Below, piece by piece: positions 46,800 to 59,000 of a stretch of DNA of 64,000 bases (positions within the stretch are counted from its first letter, which is position 1; the number at the start of each line of letters is the position of its first letter). The DNA is from Mimachlamys varia (lineage: Eukaryota > Mollusca > Bivalvia > Pectinida > Pectinidae). A model generated the notes under the pieces. The model was given only the letters and a program-made list of their open reading frames with translations. It searched no databases and was not told where the DNA came from. The position numbers and the translations under genes are program-made. The DNA lies in assembly GCA_947623455.1 (NCBI GenBank), contig OX392542.1, forward strand, positions 14,205,625-14,269,624, in the 5' to 3' direction.

Positions 46800-49700
46800 G
46801 GCTCCACAAAATATCCAATATTTTGTACATAGATTGTAGCTGTATAATCCTTAATGTTAATAAAGCACAGACATGCCTTATGATCACTGTTCCACAGACA
46901 TAAGATGTACAATACAGGTATTATATGTACAGGTTACAACTAATTTACATAAAAAAATTGACTGTACCATGTACAATGTGAATACTTTGAAGCTAAAGAC
47001 TTTTTTGCAATGCTCAGCGATAACAAGTTCTCAACATTATGTCTGTTCCCTAGCTTTGTCTCGGTGAAATTTTACCTACCACCACTAAACAAAGAAGAAT
47101 TGTGCACAGAAACGACACATTTTTTTTGTAGAGCAAATATCTTTTTATCTTTATATATATACCGTTGACAACATGACACCAGTCCTGTCGGACACAAAAC
47201 AACAAAAACTGACAATATAAGCACACTTAAAACATATAATGACGTAATGATATATCAATGGTCAAGGTGCGTGTATTAAAGGAAATAAAGGAAACCGGAG
47301 AATATAATATATATAATATATGTAATGCATGCAGATTGAGGGTTCTTTATGTTTTTTATCAGGACATTATAATAATTTGTGAAGACTAGAATTCAAAATA
47401 AAGAAAGAAGATGTGTCATGATGTTTTAATTAATTATCACCGTGAAATATTTAAACATTTTACCATGCTCTTATTCCTTGGAGAATCTTTAATTTGGTGC
47501 TTGCGTATGAAAAGTATGGATGCATCTATCACTTCGGGAAGGAGATTCCATGAAACATCCCCCCCCCCCCCAATAATATTGCTGTGAAAATCCCATTAAA
47601 ACCAACCATAAATTCATGTTTGAATATTTTTCATGGTGGTTCAATGAAAAACAAGTAACATTAATTGCACCAATGAATTTCTCATTAAAATTGATTTCAT
47701 GGCCATGACTTTCTAGTTTCATCTATTCAGCCACTGAAAAATTTCACAACCATGACTTCTGAGTATAGAGATCTCATTAGATTGAAATTCATGATTATGA
47801 AACCGTTTAGTTTATGACCATGAAAAGGCAACATCATGAAAGTTTTATTTTCCTCCATTCACTTGAGGTGGCACTCATGTGCATGATCTCTTTTGAAGTT
47901 TTCACTAAAGGTTGGTCGGGATCAGACATGGAAATTAAATTAATTGGGTTTCCAGCAAGATCATATTGTGGGTTTTTGTCTGGGTACTCATGATTGGATT
48001 TCATCTCATACAAGAGTACTTTAAGGACTATCTACAGTTTGTCTGCAGTCTCAGTTTAGATTTCAGACACTAGTATTGACACCTGGGGTTCAAAATGCGT
48101 AACACCTTCTTGAAGTCTTCCACAAAAGGCGCAACAGTAGCACTTAAGCTATAGAAAATTACAGCGGATTTTTTACAGTCATTATATGGGTTGAAATGTA
48201 TATGGTGTAGATGTGAGTAGCTAATTACTGGTAAGTCCTAGTATTGTTAGAAATACATCATTGAATACACCGGTACATGTTTTCAGACTGACAGTAATTA
48301 ACCTAGACAAAAATACTGAGGAAGAGCCCTTATGAAAAAATTATTTCAGTCACTTGCACTTGACCGCTGCGTGGTCAGGTATTTTCATCGGCAGAACGGT
48401 AATATTCTTTCTTTTTCTCAATCTGTTGTAAGATTAAATTTTTGACAGGGGTTAATTAACAAAATAACTAGTTACTTTTAAAAGTTTTTTTTAGAAACTA
48501 CTCAATTTGGAATAATTAACCAAATTGATTGCCCTCAAAGAAACTACAGTGTAACTTGTAAACAAGATGTCATATGGAGTTAAAGACCAAATTTTTTGGC
48601 TGGTTTACACAGGTGTCCGGTTTCTAGAGGTTTGATATGTGTTCAGAGAGAAATGCTGCATGGGACAGAACTACTGTATAAGGCTTGAATATATATATAC
48701 GTATATATATATACTCTATCATTTAAATGGACCGGAATATCATATGAACAGGTGGACATTTTAGTTAATAGATCGAGCTACTACTGAACCTATACATGTA
48801 GCTCTACTGTAGTGTGGGTTATTTACCATTGTCTGTCGAGTTAAAAACTCCAGCTCTTTCAGGCCGAACACCAAACTAGAGGTACAACAATATATATACA
48901 CAAGTACAATATTATAACACACCTATTTAGGAAGGAAAAGTCTAGAGTTTATTATAAATTATTTAGCAATTTTGTCTGTAGTTAAAAACTTTACACTGGC
49001 CATCATAGGTTAGTTATGAATTCTGAAGTGCAATTGTGACAACTGTACAAAAATTCTTTGAATAAGGGACAATTAAGTTCAATATATATTTGACCTCTAC
49101 AGGTACTTACTACACTTGTGCACACCTTTGAATTTGTTTAACTGCCCATAGTGAAATGGCTAGCCCCAGGCTCAAGTTAATGGAATTTAGAGGTTAAACG
49201 GGTAACAGGTACATATACGATATGTATATATACAATTATATGGAACTGTGAGTTAGTGTAACATTATAATATAGTCATACAGGTAGAAGAGTTTTGTGTA
49301 CAACCTTTTAAGCTGTAAACCACAACAATGTAGTACCCAAATTGATTAAAGTGATTAATACACTAGTACTTTTTTTGCATTAGTATAAGTATCACATATA
49401 ACACGAAAGTGTTTTACAGTTAAATCCCATGAACCATGGTCTTTGAGAATGTATTTTGGTCATATAGAATAACTGTACAGTAATTAAAACACCAATTACA
49501 CAAACTTGTGGGGACCTGATCAATTAGTAAAGATTAATATGTGGTATTTGAGGATGGTTTAATACCAGCTAGATGTACAAACTCAGGCAGAACCAAACTT
49601 TAACTGTTCCTGTTCCAAAGATGAGGGGCATTTGAGATAACCTGGTTCAAGTAAGTGGGGTTTTACTGTACATGTAATCGTATTTTGTTTCCCCCATTCT

Positions 49701-52620
49701 TTCACCTTGAGAATATTTTATTGAAAAGCTTACACTGAGAAAGAAATCTTGGCATAAAATATCACACCTTAGTATGATTAAGATGCAAATGAACATGCAC
49801 ATAAACAACTGAAGATAGCACAGTCACTAAAGTCTGTAGAGAGGTACACTTCGTACCTAGCTAGCTACACTAGATCTAGGGAGGTTGAGGGAAATTAAGT
49901 TGGAGAGGTTGGGGCAATTCACCATTAGTCTGTACCAGGTGCTACAAGGTAAACTAAAACCCTGTATATTAGTTTGGTCTATATACTATATGCTAGAAAT
50001 CAACAAAGGTATGGTGTACATTTTATCGCAGTGGTTTCTATACTTACAGTTTATACAATGTACATAAAACAAGACAAGAGAAAAATCTCCTTCTACAGCT
50101 AGCTACATGTATAGCTGGTAGCCGATTTTGTTTCAGTTAATATGTCATTACATAAACAACATATATCATACATATATACATTATATACTGTTCAACTTAA
50201 TTTCCAATTAAAAGAAGATAATAAGTTACAAATTACTAGGCTCTAAAACCTAATTACAAATACAAAGATCAATTAATATTATTGTACCAGTATATGTAAT
50301 AGCAAACTCGAACCCCTCAGCTATAGTTCAGAGATGACCGTTTTTTACCATTAAGGGAAACTTAGCTTGCTTATTGTAAATCATGAGCTGAGTCAATTTA
50401 GGCGCAGTTGGATGTGATCCCCTTCATATCTTGAAATCCTAGATTATATTAAAGTCTGATATCTAAAATTCAAATTTGATAATTTAACATTTAAAAAGAA
50501 AATCATGACATGATGTTCCTATGCTAGATATATTTGATTTATTAAACACTTACAGTGAAAATTATTTTGCCGGGTTGATAATTGGAGATACAGTGTATAC
50601 ACTTGTCCAGTATAATGACTGTGACTTACCTGTAGTGAGTACAGTACTGTATACTTCAACATATAATTAAATCAGACAAGTCGGAGAAAATCATATGTGC
50701 ATGTGACTTACAGTGTACCAGTACATTTTGTATATTAACATCATTTAAACACTTCAGTCTGTGTCATGATTTAATCTACTGTAACCCACAAAGTACCTGT
50801 AAACACCAGGTACATTCACTACATCGTAATAATTATCCATACATGGCTGCTGAAAGTGTGGTTTAAAATTGAAGGATGGTCTCAATGTCAGCAATGTACC
50901 TACATGTATGAAGTATTCATAAATGTGCTCATCAGTAACAGTGTGTGAAAAATATGCTATTCTGTTTTTAACAAAAAAATTATACTTTGTTAAGTGTTAA
51001 CCTTATATTAGCTTGATGAGATTTTATTCTATAGTTTTCAACATAAAATAAACAGGTTGATAATTATGATGAAGTTTCTCTGAAACAAAATGCTGCTTTC
51101 ACAACTTCAACTTATAAGAGCTAAAGTAGGCAGGCAGTGACTGTAATAGATATACATATAAATTAAGCCTCTGTTTTGTTGAACACCTTGGACATAATTA
51201 CCAAATACAAAAACTTTAATCCCCCCCCCCCCTATATAAGTTCCTTTACACCTCTCCTTTGATATATTACAAAATATCTTTATCATGTTTAACTTCTCAT
51301 AGAATTAACCAAAGGCGAGCATATATATAAAATTAGGTGCAGTTTCACATACCACAGTAATATGTGTCAAGTTAGGCATCATTTACCTATTTTACAGTTG
51401 TATTGTTGACATGAACTGTCTTTGCATGATATTTTCATGTGTTTATCATAAATTAATTTATGGGTAAATACATGCTTCAATTTTGAAGTGATATCATACA
51501 TGTTTGTTTTCAGTTTATCATACTGCAATTGATAATTAACATTCATGCTCTTAATTAGTCAATCTAGATCTTCATCACAGGCCAGCTCCCTTCCATTATG
51601 TAATGAGTTAACCCAGCCTGTTTTATGTAACACATTACTACAATCTTATAAAGTTAGTTTACTATAAATGCATATAACCAGAATAGGAAAACAATTCTAA
51701 ATAGGTATTAGTCTGTTGGATTTGTTTTGGAATTGGAAACAACAAATTATCTTGATTTGAAAACAATGATCTAATTACTATCTGCAATGATCATAAAATC
51801 TAACTTGAAATCCACATTAACTTACCTGCAACTGGCACTCAGACTGAATAGGATTATTTTTATTGACAGCTCATTTATTATATTTAGAAGATTACATAAT
51901 GTAATACTGTATAACAGAGAATGAGCATGTGTATGATATTTATATATGTGAATCAAAAGAATTTAAGCAATCATATACATTTTGAAATTTAAAACCTGAA
52001 AATGTATGCATACATGTATATATATAATTATACATGTACTGCTGTACACAATATCAAACAAGAGTATAAATCAAGTGTCATGGTTATACAGTTACTACAT
52101 GTTCGATCAAATTACAAGCATGGAATAAGTGACACAATATGTACCAGCTGATTAAATTATGACAGCAGTCATGAGAGCCTGTTATAAAGGCCATGCCAGT
52201 CAGCAAGTCAGTGCAGTGGTACATTTTATACTTGTAACACAGAGTAAGATATTTTTTCTTCAGAATGAAATTCCTCTTCAATGAAAGAATTATCTTATCT
52301 GTCACATTTGTCTATATTTTAGAGCATATATCAGTAAAGCATAAATCTATTACAGTGACACTATATTATTCCAGCAAGACAAATATATATAGCATGGAAA
52401 ATGGTTGAAACATAAATGAACTTCTTACAATAATCATATAAATCCTACCTTTAGAATAAAATAAAATCGGTTGGTTATGATATCTGTTGAAATTCAACAA
52501 GTCGGCGTTTTCTTCAAAACAGTGTGTCCGACTCTGGTGCTGACACACCCTTCTCAGTGAACAGGTCTGTCAGGATTAAAACACCTTTATAACTGAAAGT
52601 CTATTTTTAACTCCAAAGAA
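46800..52620. other. Probable OTUD3 5' intron, nothing further recognised
   Basis: Nearly 6 kb of AT-rich sequence with no exon-like frame on either strand. Two C tracts (47559-47571 and 51220-51231) and short AT repeats are the only simple-sequence features. A further AACCTGGTTCAAGTAAGTGGG near 49638 may be a decayed relative of MITE family B. Confidence 0.45.
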
Positions 52621-52639
52621 AAGCCGGTGAATTACTCAC

Positions 52640-52720
52640 CAGCCAGCTTGTCCGATCGAACAGACACTTACCCGACCTGTGTGTGGGTAGATATTTACCT
52701 GTTTACTATAAACCGTGACA
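52640..52720 (-). other. OTUD3: Candidate noncoding first exon of OTUD3
   Basis: On the minus strand two good donors occur close together, GTCGG|GTAAGT (exon end 52672) and CTGGCTG|GTGAGT (exon end 52640). The first coding exon of OTUD3 begins with an acceptor, so an upstream exon is required, and this is the best site next to the divergent TMCO4 start. The 5' boundary is unknown. Confidence 0.4.
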
Positions 52721-53016
52721 GGTAGACCGTGACTGGCCTTTTAAATTTTTGTTCATGAATGAAAACCGGTGTTGGGAATTCGAAGTTATGCATTATATGG
52801 GCTACAGGAATAAAAATACTTCAAAATTATCTGTGATGACATTTGCATACCTGTCTTGGGTCTTGTTAATTCTATGCCAGACCTTGTTTCAATTCAGTCT
52901 TTAATACATACGGTAGGACCTAGATAACCGAACGTATTGCATTGTCCTTAGCAATGAGCAATCAATGACTGCAAACCGGAAGTTGCGTAAATTAAACCGG
53001 AAGTTGTCGTACTGTC
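52720..53016. promoter_or_regulatory. Likely bidirectional OTUD3/TMCO4 promoter with two ETS sites
   Basis: ACCGGAAGT occurs twice, at 52975-52983 and 52996-53004, 21 bases apart and within 45 bases of the TMCO4 ATG. This is the consensus ETS (GABP/ELK class) site, common in divergent promoters of animal housekeeping genes. The region is less AT-rich than its surroundings, and no TATA box is evident. Confidence 0.55.
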
Positions 53017-56000
53017 ATGGCTGACGATGGGGCAAAGTATAAGCTGACAGCGGCAAAAAATGATAAAACACAAACAGGAACAGACAATTCCGACTCCGAA
53101 CTCGAGAATAATAAAGGTAAATAGAATAAATATCGAATGGGTAAGTTAAAGTAATAAATCTCAAATACGGATCTTCATATCCTGGGCTGGACACGTCATA
53201 GTCATAGAGTCTCTATCTGTTCGCGATCGTCTCGATTTGTTAAAAAAGTAAAAACGAAAGTAAGTTTACTTTGATTATAGAACATTTGGATTTCCAAAAC
53301 AATATTACCCAGATTGAAACGTTTTCATGTACTTACTTCTTACTTACCCCATACGTACTCCCTCACCCTGCTACATTGCATGTAGCCTATATGAGCATGT
53401 TAAATTACATTATAGCTGCGATAACGTAGCTCTTCACGACGAGCGGTTTTTTTATATTTCGTCGTTAGAGCTACGAAGCGGTCCCATGCCTGGTAGTGGA
53501 GCAAAATCAAGAGTGTTCAATCTGTAAGATTTCATTAATAACCACCTCATTTGAGCATAATGTTGTGAAAATAATGCAGGATTGCTGAAATATCGAGTGT
53601 TTACCATGATAAAAAAAATTTTTCACCAAATTAGCAGAACCAGAAATGTCCTTCTTCACAAACACAAGAAACTACCGCCATGACATGTACAGTTCACGTG
53701 TGAGGGTATCTCAAATTTCATTTTTATATATGGTCTGCATGGCCAAATATGGAGTTACTATGGTTTACTACAAATGTACATATACAACTTCCTTATTTGG
53801 TCCACACACGCGCACCTAGTCCGAAGGGTTCTGACTCTCTGACCCGCTAAATATTTTGACGACGGACGGGTGCGAGAGTCAGAATTCCTCCTTAGTTAAA
53901 AAGTGGAAATTTTACAAACCCGTGTACAGGTCACTGTTTAAGCTGTGTTTTATAATATAAAACATTTTTGATCACATGTAAATTAAGTATCAATGGAAAG
54001 AACAGATATTTTTCTACTAACCTACACATTTAATCAAGTCACAGGAGGTCGTAAACTAACTGTTGCCACACATTTCTAAAAATTAACCAGTTTCTTGACA
54101 TCTGTTTGAAAATGGCCGCGCATCGCGAGATCCCGCGAGAATTTCATTTGACCTTAGGAATATTTGATCACGTGACGTGAGGCGGGGCGGCTATTTTCAA
54201 ACAGATGCCAGGAAACTGGTTATTTTTTAGAAATGGATGGCGAAAGTTAGTTAGCGACCTCCTGTGACGTGAGTAAAGGCGTAGGTTGGTTGAAAAATAT
54301 CTGTTTTTTCCATTGATACCATATTTGCATGTGTTCGAAAACGTTGCATATTATAAAACTCAGCTTTAGCGGCGACCCGTGGACGGGTCGGTAAAATTTC
54401 CACTTTTTTACTAAGCAGGAATTCTGACTCTCGCACCCGTCCGTCGTCAAAATATTTAGCGGGTCAGAGAGTCAGAACCCTTCGGACTAACGCGCATCCT
54501 TTCACAAATTTAGAGGAACTCAAGAAACCAAGAAATTTACTGAAGTCTTAATCATGGTTGCCGCTACTCATTTCAGTTTATGCTTCGTTATGTAAACTTG
54601 ATATTTAACGATATTTTAGGTGGATTTTAATTACAAGTTGGGTAGGATATCGACAGAAATGGTTTATAATTTAAGTTTATTTATCAATGAGAACCAATCG
54701 GGCGACAATTTAAGTGATGCAAAGATCGCCCCGGTGTGATTCACATCAGGCTTGCTCCATTTCAAGGTATGGGACCAATATAATACCCGGCCGAGGTAGA
54801 GCCATAGAAGGCCGGGTATTTATATTGGTACTAGTTACATTAAAACAAATCACAATGTAGTAGGTATAAAATGTATATGTGTGAGACTTTATAAGCCTAG
54901 GGCCTATATAATAAATTATTGGGTACTGGAGCACCAGCAAATCTATGATAGTATCAACAATTGCAATGGTGAAAATTAACAACAACGCCGGAAATTGAGT
55001 TCTAAGATAAAATTCATTCATTTCACTGACACGCTGTGGCCACCAAATTTGGAAATGCACAAAGCAATTGCGAACAAAACAGACCTGTTTGTCTACAGCG
55101 GCCCTACTTACATATAATCAATGTAGGAGTTGGAGACCGCAATCTCCCTTTATATTTGTTGTTAAATGGACATTCTGTAGCTCTGGATCTGCTGCGGATA
55201 CCTTGTGTACAGGAAAGGACTGCATGTCTCACCACTTAATATGTAGTTATGTACAGTGTATATCGTCATCTTTAGCAAGTGTAGCCAGATTTGCTGATCG
55301 ATGCTTAAGTACCTGACATATAGTTTCCCATACACAAAATGGGCATTTTATATATAATGAGTCATTATCAGAAAAGTACCAAATCTGACTGTCCTTAACT
55401 TTGTTGTTTATTTCTGTGAATTGTACAAGGAATAAAGTAAATGTTTTGCTAATACACTAACAATTAGAGATCTAGTAGCTATAGTCATGTTTTTAAAGAC
55501 ACAGACATGAAATTGTGTAAAAAAATGTTTTTTAACAATATTATTACCGTAGCCTTTCACCCAAAAATGGGTGTGTCCGATGGTAAACCCTCAATATTCA
55601 AGCTCACTAAAACATTTTTAATCGGGTATTGTACAAAATGTGTGAATAGTTTTGTTGATAATTACCAATTTAATTGATAAATAAGTACTTTTAAACAAAA
55701 AGAAAATATTTAAAGTTTTTTTCAAGAAAATGTTTACCTGTCCCATAGGTTTTGGCCTTGGTGATACCATGCGTATTTTTGTTCAATAGAGGAACTTTAA
55801 ATCAACTGAGTGCACAATCATCTATGATGCATTTATTGCATATCTATTACCTGTTCATTTTCACATGGCATTTGTAAGTTGAAAGAACGGTTTTAAATTG
55901 GAAGCAATCGAATACAAGTCTCACCAACTGTGTACATTCGAATTGTCCATGGTGTTACCACATTATTTTACAGTTATACCATTTGTTCAATAAAAGGATT

Positions 56001-59000
56001 TGTAGTATTTAAAAGAGGTTGCAAAGTAGTTTAAATACAGCTCTCATGCTTTGCACAATTACCAATGGTTATAGTTTTAATCTAAAAACACACCGGTATC
56101 TAAAATTTCTGTGTTGTTACCGGTCAAATAAGTAACACCACAGACGAATATTTAGTAACACTACAGACGTCACATCATATCCGTTTAACAACAATTTTGA
56201 TAAGTAAAATTCCAAAACAATGATTATTGTTCATTTCTAATAAAAGAAAACTTTTAAAGTTAGATTTGATACTCTTAAATCAAGATTCTTTAAAAACAGT
56301 AACACCAAAGACAATTACAGTAACACTACAGACTTAGATAAGTGAACACCACAGTCAAATCTTTGCAGCACAGACAAAACAAAGTTTATTTATATTAACA
56401 GACAATAAAATGAATCATTAGTGAGATGAATTATAAAGCTATATGGCATTAGCTAACAGTTCTCAAAATAGAATATGTCATTGTGAGACAGGAGGGCTTT
56501 GAATTAGTAGCACCAAGGACATGGATATTGGTGATACCATTATAGTAACACTACAGACAATGGAACAGAAATTCATAAATAATATCTAATGGGAAGATTC
56601 ATATTATAAGATTCATAAAGCAGAGAAAGTTCTGTAAAATGATATTTGTACAACATAGTAAGCACTATGACTAGTGTGACAGTTATTAAAGCATGTACCT
56701 AGTATTTTGTCTGTGAGCAATGGCAAAGACATTACTGAGTAACACCACAGACAATTCGGTGACAAGAGAAGATGTGTTATATGAATTTCCATCATAAATA
56801 ACCAATTTATATTTTAGTAAATGAATTAGATTGTTTGTTTATAATTAGGACACATTACTATATAATTGATATGCATACCGATGAAATATAATTCAGTTAC
56901 AATATGCACTAGATGACGACAATGGTTATGTTACTTTCTTCTTCTTTAACCATACTTTGATACAAGTGATAGACTAGGCAAGCATGCTGAAATTTTTTAA
57001 GTTATTTTAAATTTGATATAATGATGTTAAATTATAAAAAAAAAAATTCTCCATATTTTGTGTTTATTTCTGTGGTACATAATATTGTTATCATGCTGGT
57101 TAATAACCATGCATGTTTTGTAAACATATTATGTATCTACCAATGTCATATTGTGAACAAGAAAATTGTCTAAATATGGTACCCTGTGTACTAAAAGGAC
57201 TTAGTAATTAGTTATTTTTGACAGATACAATTTTTTTATTGTAACACAAGTAGCATTATTATATAGATCCCAGGGTAGTCACACTGTACATACTAATCTT
57301 ATGCTACATTGATATGAGAAGAATTTCTATAACACAGTGTATTATGTAAATGTGCGTTTTCCTTCCAGACATATCGAAGATTCTCCATCGTAAGTTGTCC
57401 GATGTTGGCGCCTACTCGTATTCAGCACTGTGTGCGGTCTCCTTCCTACAGCTGTACGAGGACAAACTGCACAAGTTAGTTCATTTGTACTTCGTAGTGT
57501 TTTAAAATTTGTTTCATAACTGGCATTTTTCTGTTATTTGATAGGAATGAATTGATTACAATTAAATGTATTCTAGGTGCTTATAATAATACCATTATAA
57601 CCCATTAAAGTAGAATTAAATGTGTGTCTCAACTGGCAGGTAAAGCAGATCTGAGGATTGGAATATAATCACCATGAGAAATCATTGATTAATATATATA
57701 TACATAGGTAATGTTCCTTTTGTGTTTTTGATTTCCCAACCAATCCTATTTCAACAAAATAAGTATCATGAGAAAGAGGAGAACATTCTTAATTATCACA
57801 TTTTGTCTCATTTGATTCTTATTCAAACTAGAAAAATACACAATGCATACTTTGTAAGATTGGTTTGCTTTTTTTTCACCAGTGAATTTAAGAAAGTGTA
57901 CATGGAAAGAATTGTGGAACACTTGCACCTTCCAAGTCAGGTACGGTATGCTTGTAATAGATTGATGGTTATTATTATAAGTTATCAGAATGAAATTTAA
58001 ATGAAAATAAAACGCTTGGGATATGTTGTCTGATAAACTAGTAAATCTCAGACTTATACAGTCATCTGACTACATTGTTTATGCACCTTCATGCAGATTA
58101 ATATTTTCTGAATATACCACTTTTATTATTTTTATAAGAGTTACATCCCTGTTCAGCAACAAAAGTACAAGCAATTCTTTCATGTTTATTTTAATTACAA
58201 AAGTATTTGTAAATGATGTTTTCATTATTCAATATAAACCAGTCATATAAAAATAATTCATTCTTACATATATAATATGCAGGACTAAAAATTAATCTGA
58301 AAATTGGGATTGGGTAGATTGCAATGTTAATTAGGTCTAGGTGTGAATTCCACCAACATTGTCAATTGGGCTAAGATATTTTAGAAGCACTTGGTCCAGT
58401 TTGAGACTTCATAAGACCAGACTTTTGGGCTACCATTATTGCTTAGCCTTTAACTCATTCACCCCTAAAATTCCGTAATGACCTATTCTAACCTTTAAAT
58501 TGGAAGAGTTCAAAAGTGTCGTTAGTGAGTTATAAAGGATGTCTGGAAGTCTTTATTACAAGAGTTGCATATTACTGGTACTGTAATATAAGATACTTTA
58601 CAGCCTTAGCTGTATATTATATATACATTTTGTATGTACAGTACAGTATCCCTGTTATGATGTTGGTATTCCAGGAGGTGATCTGACTGTTACCGTACTG
58701 TAACATATATAACTGTATATGTACTTGTAAAATATCCCTATTGTAATGTTGGTGTTCCAGGCTAGAGATTCAGTGATGGCGATCATGGAAGGCCAGGGAT
58801 TTGATGACGCCCGCCCCTATGTCGACATGGTCCTAGATGAACCTGTCTTAGAAAAATCTGGTGTGCCAGTCGTGTCGGACCTCCTCGCACTGTCCATATC
58901 TAAGGGTAAACTGTTGTTCACATAATAATGTCATTGTTGGACATTTAATTACATTTTGGAAAAAAGTGAAAAATGTTTTGGTAGACAAGTGAAAAACATG

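Noticed and set aside
54746..55060. Minus-strand 104-codon frame with hydrophobic stretch in TMCO4 intron 1
   Set aside because: No family resemblance and no splice or promoter support; AT-rich DNA often gives such hydrophobic frames.
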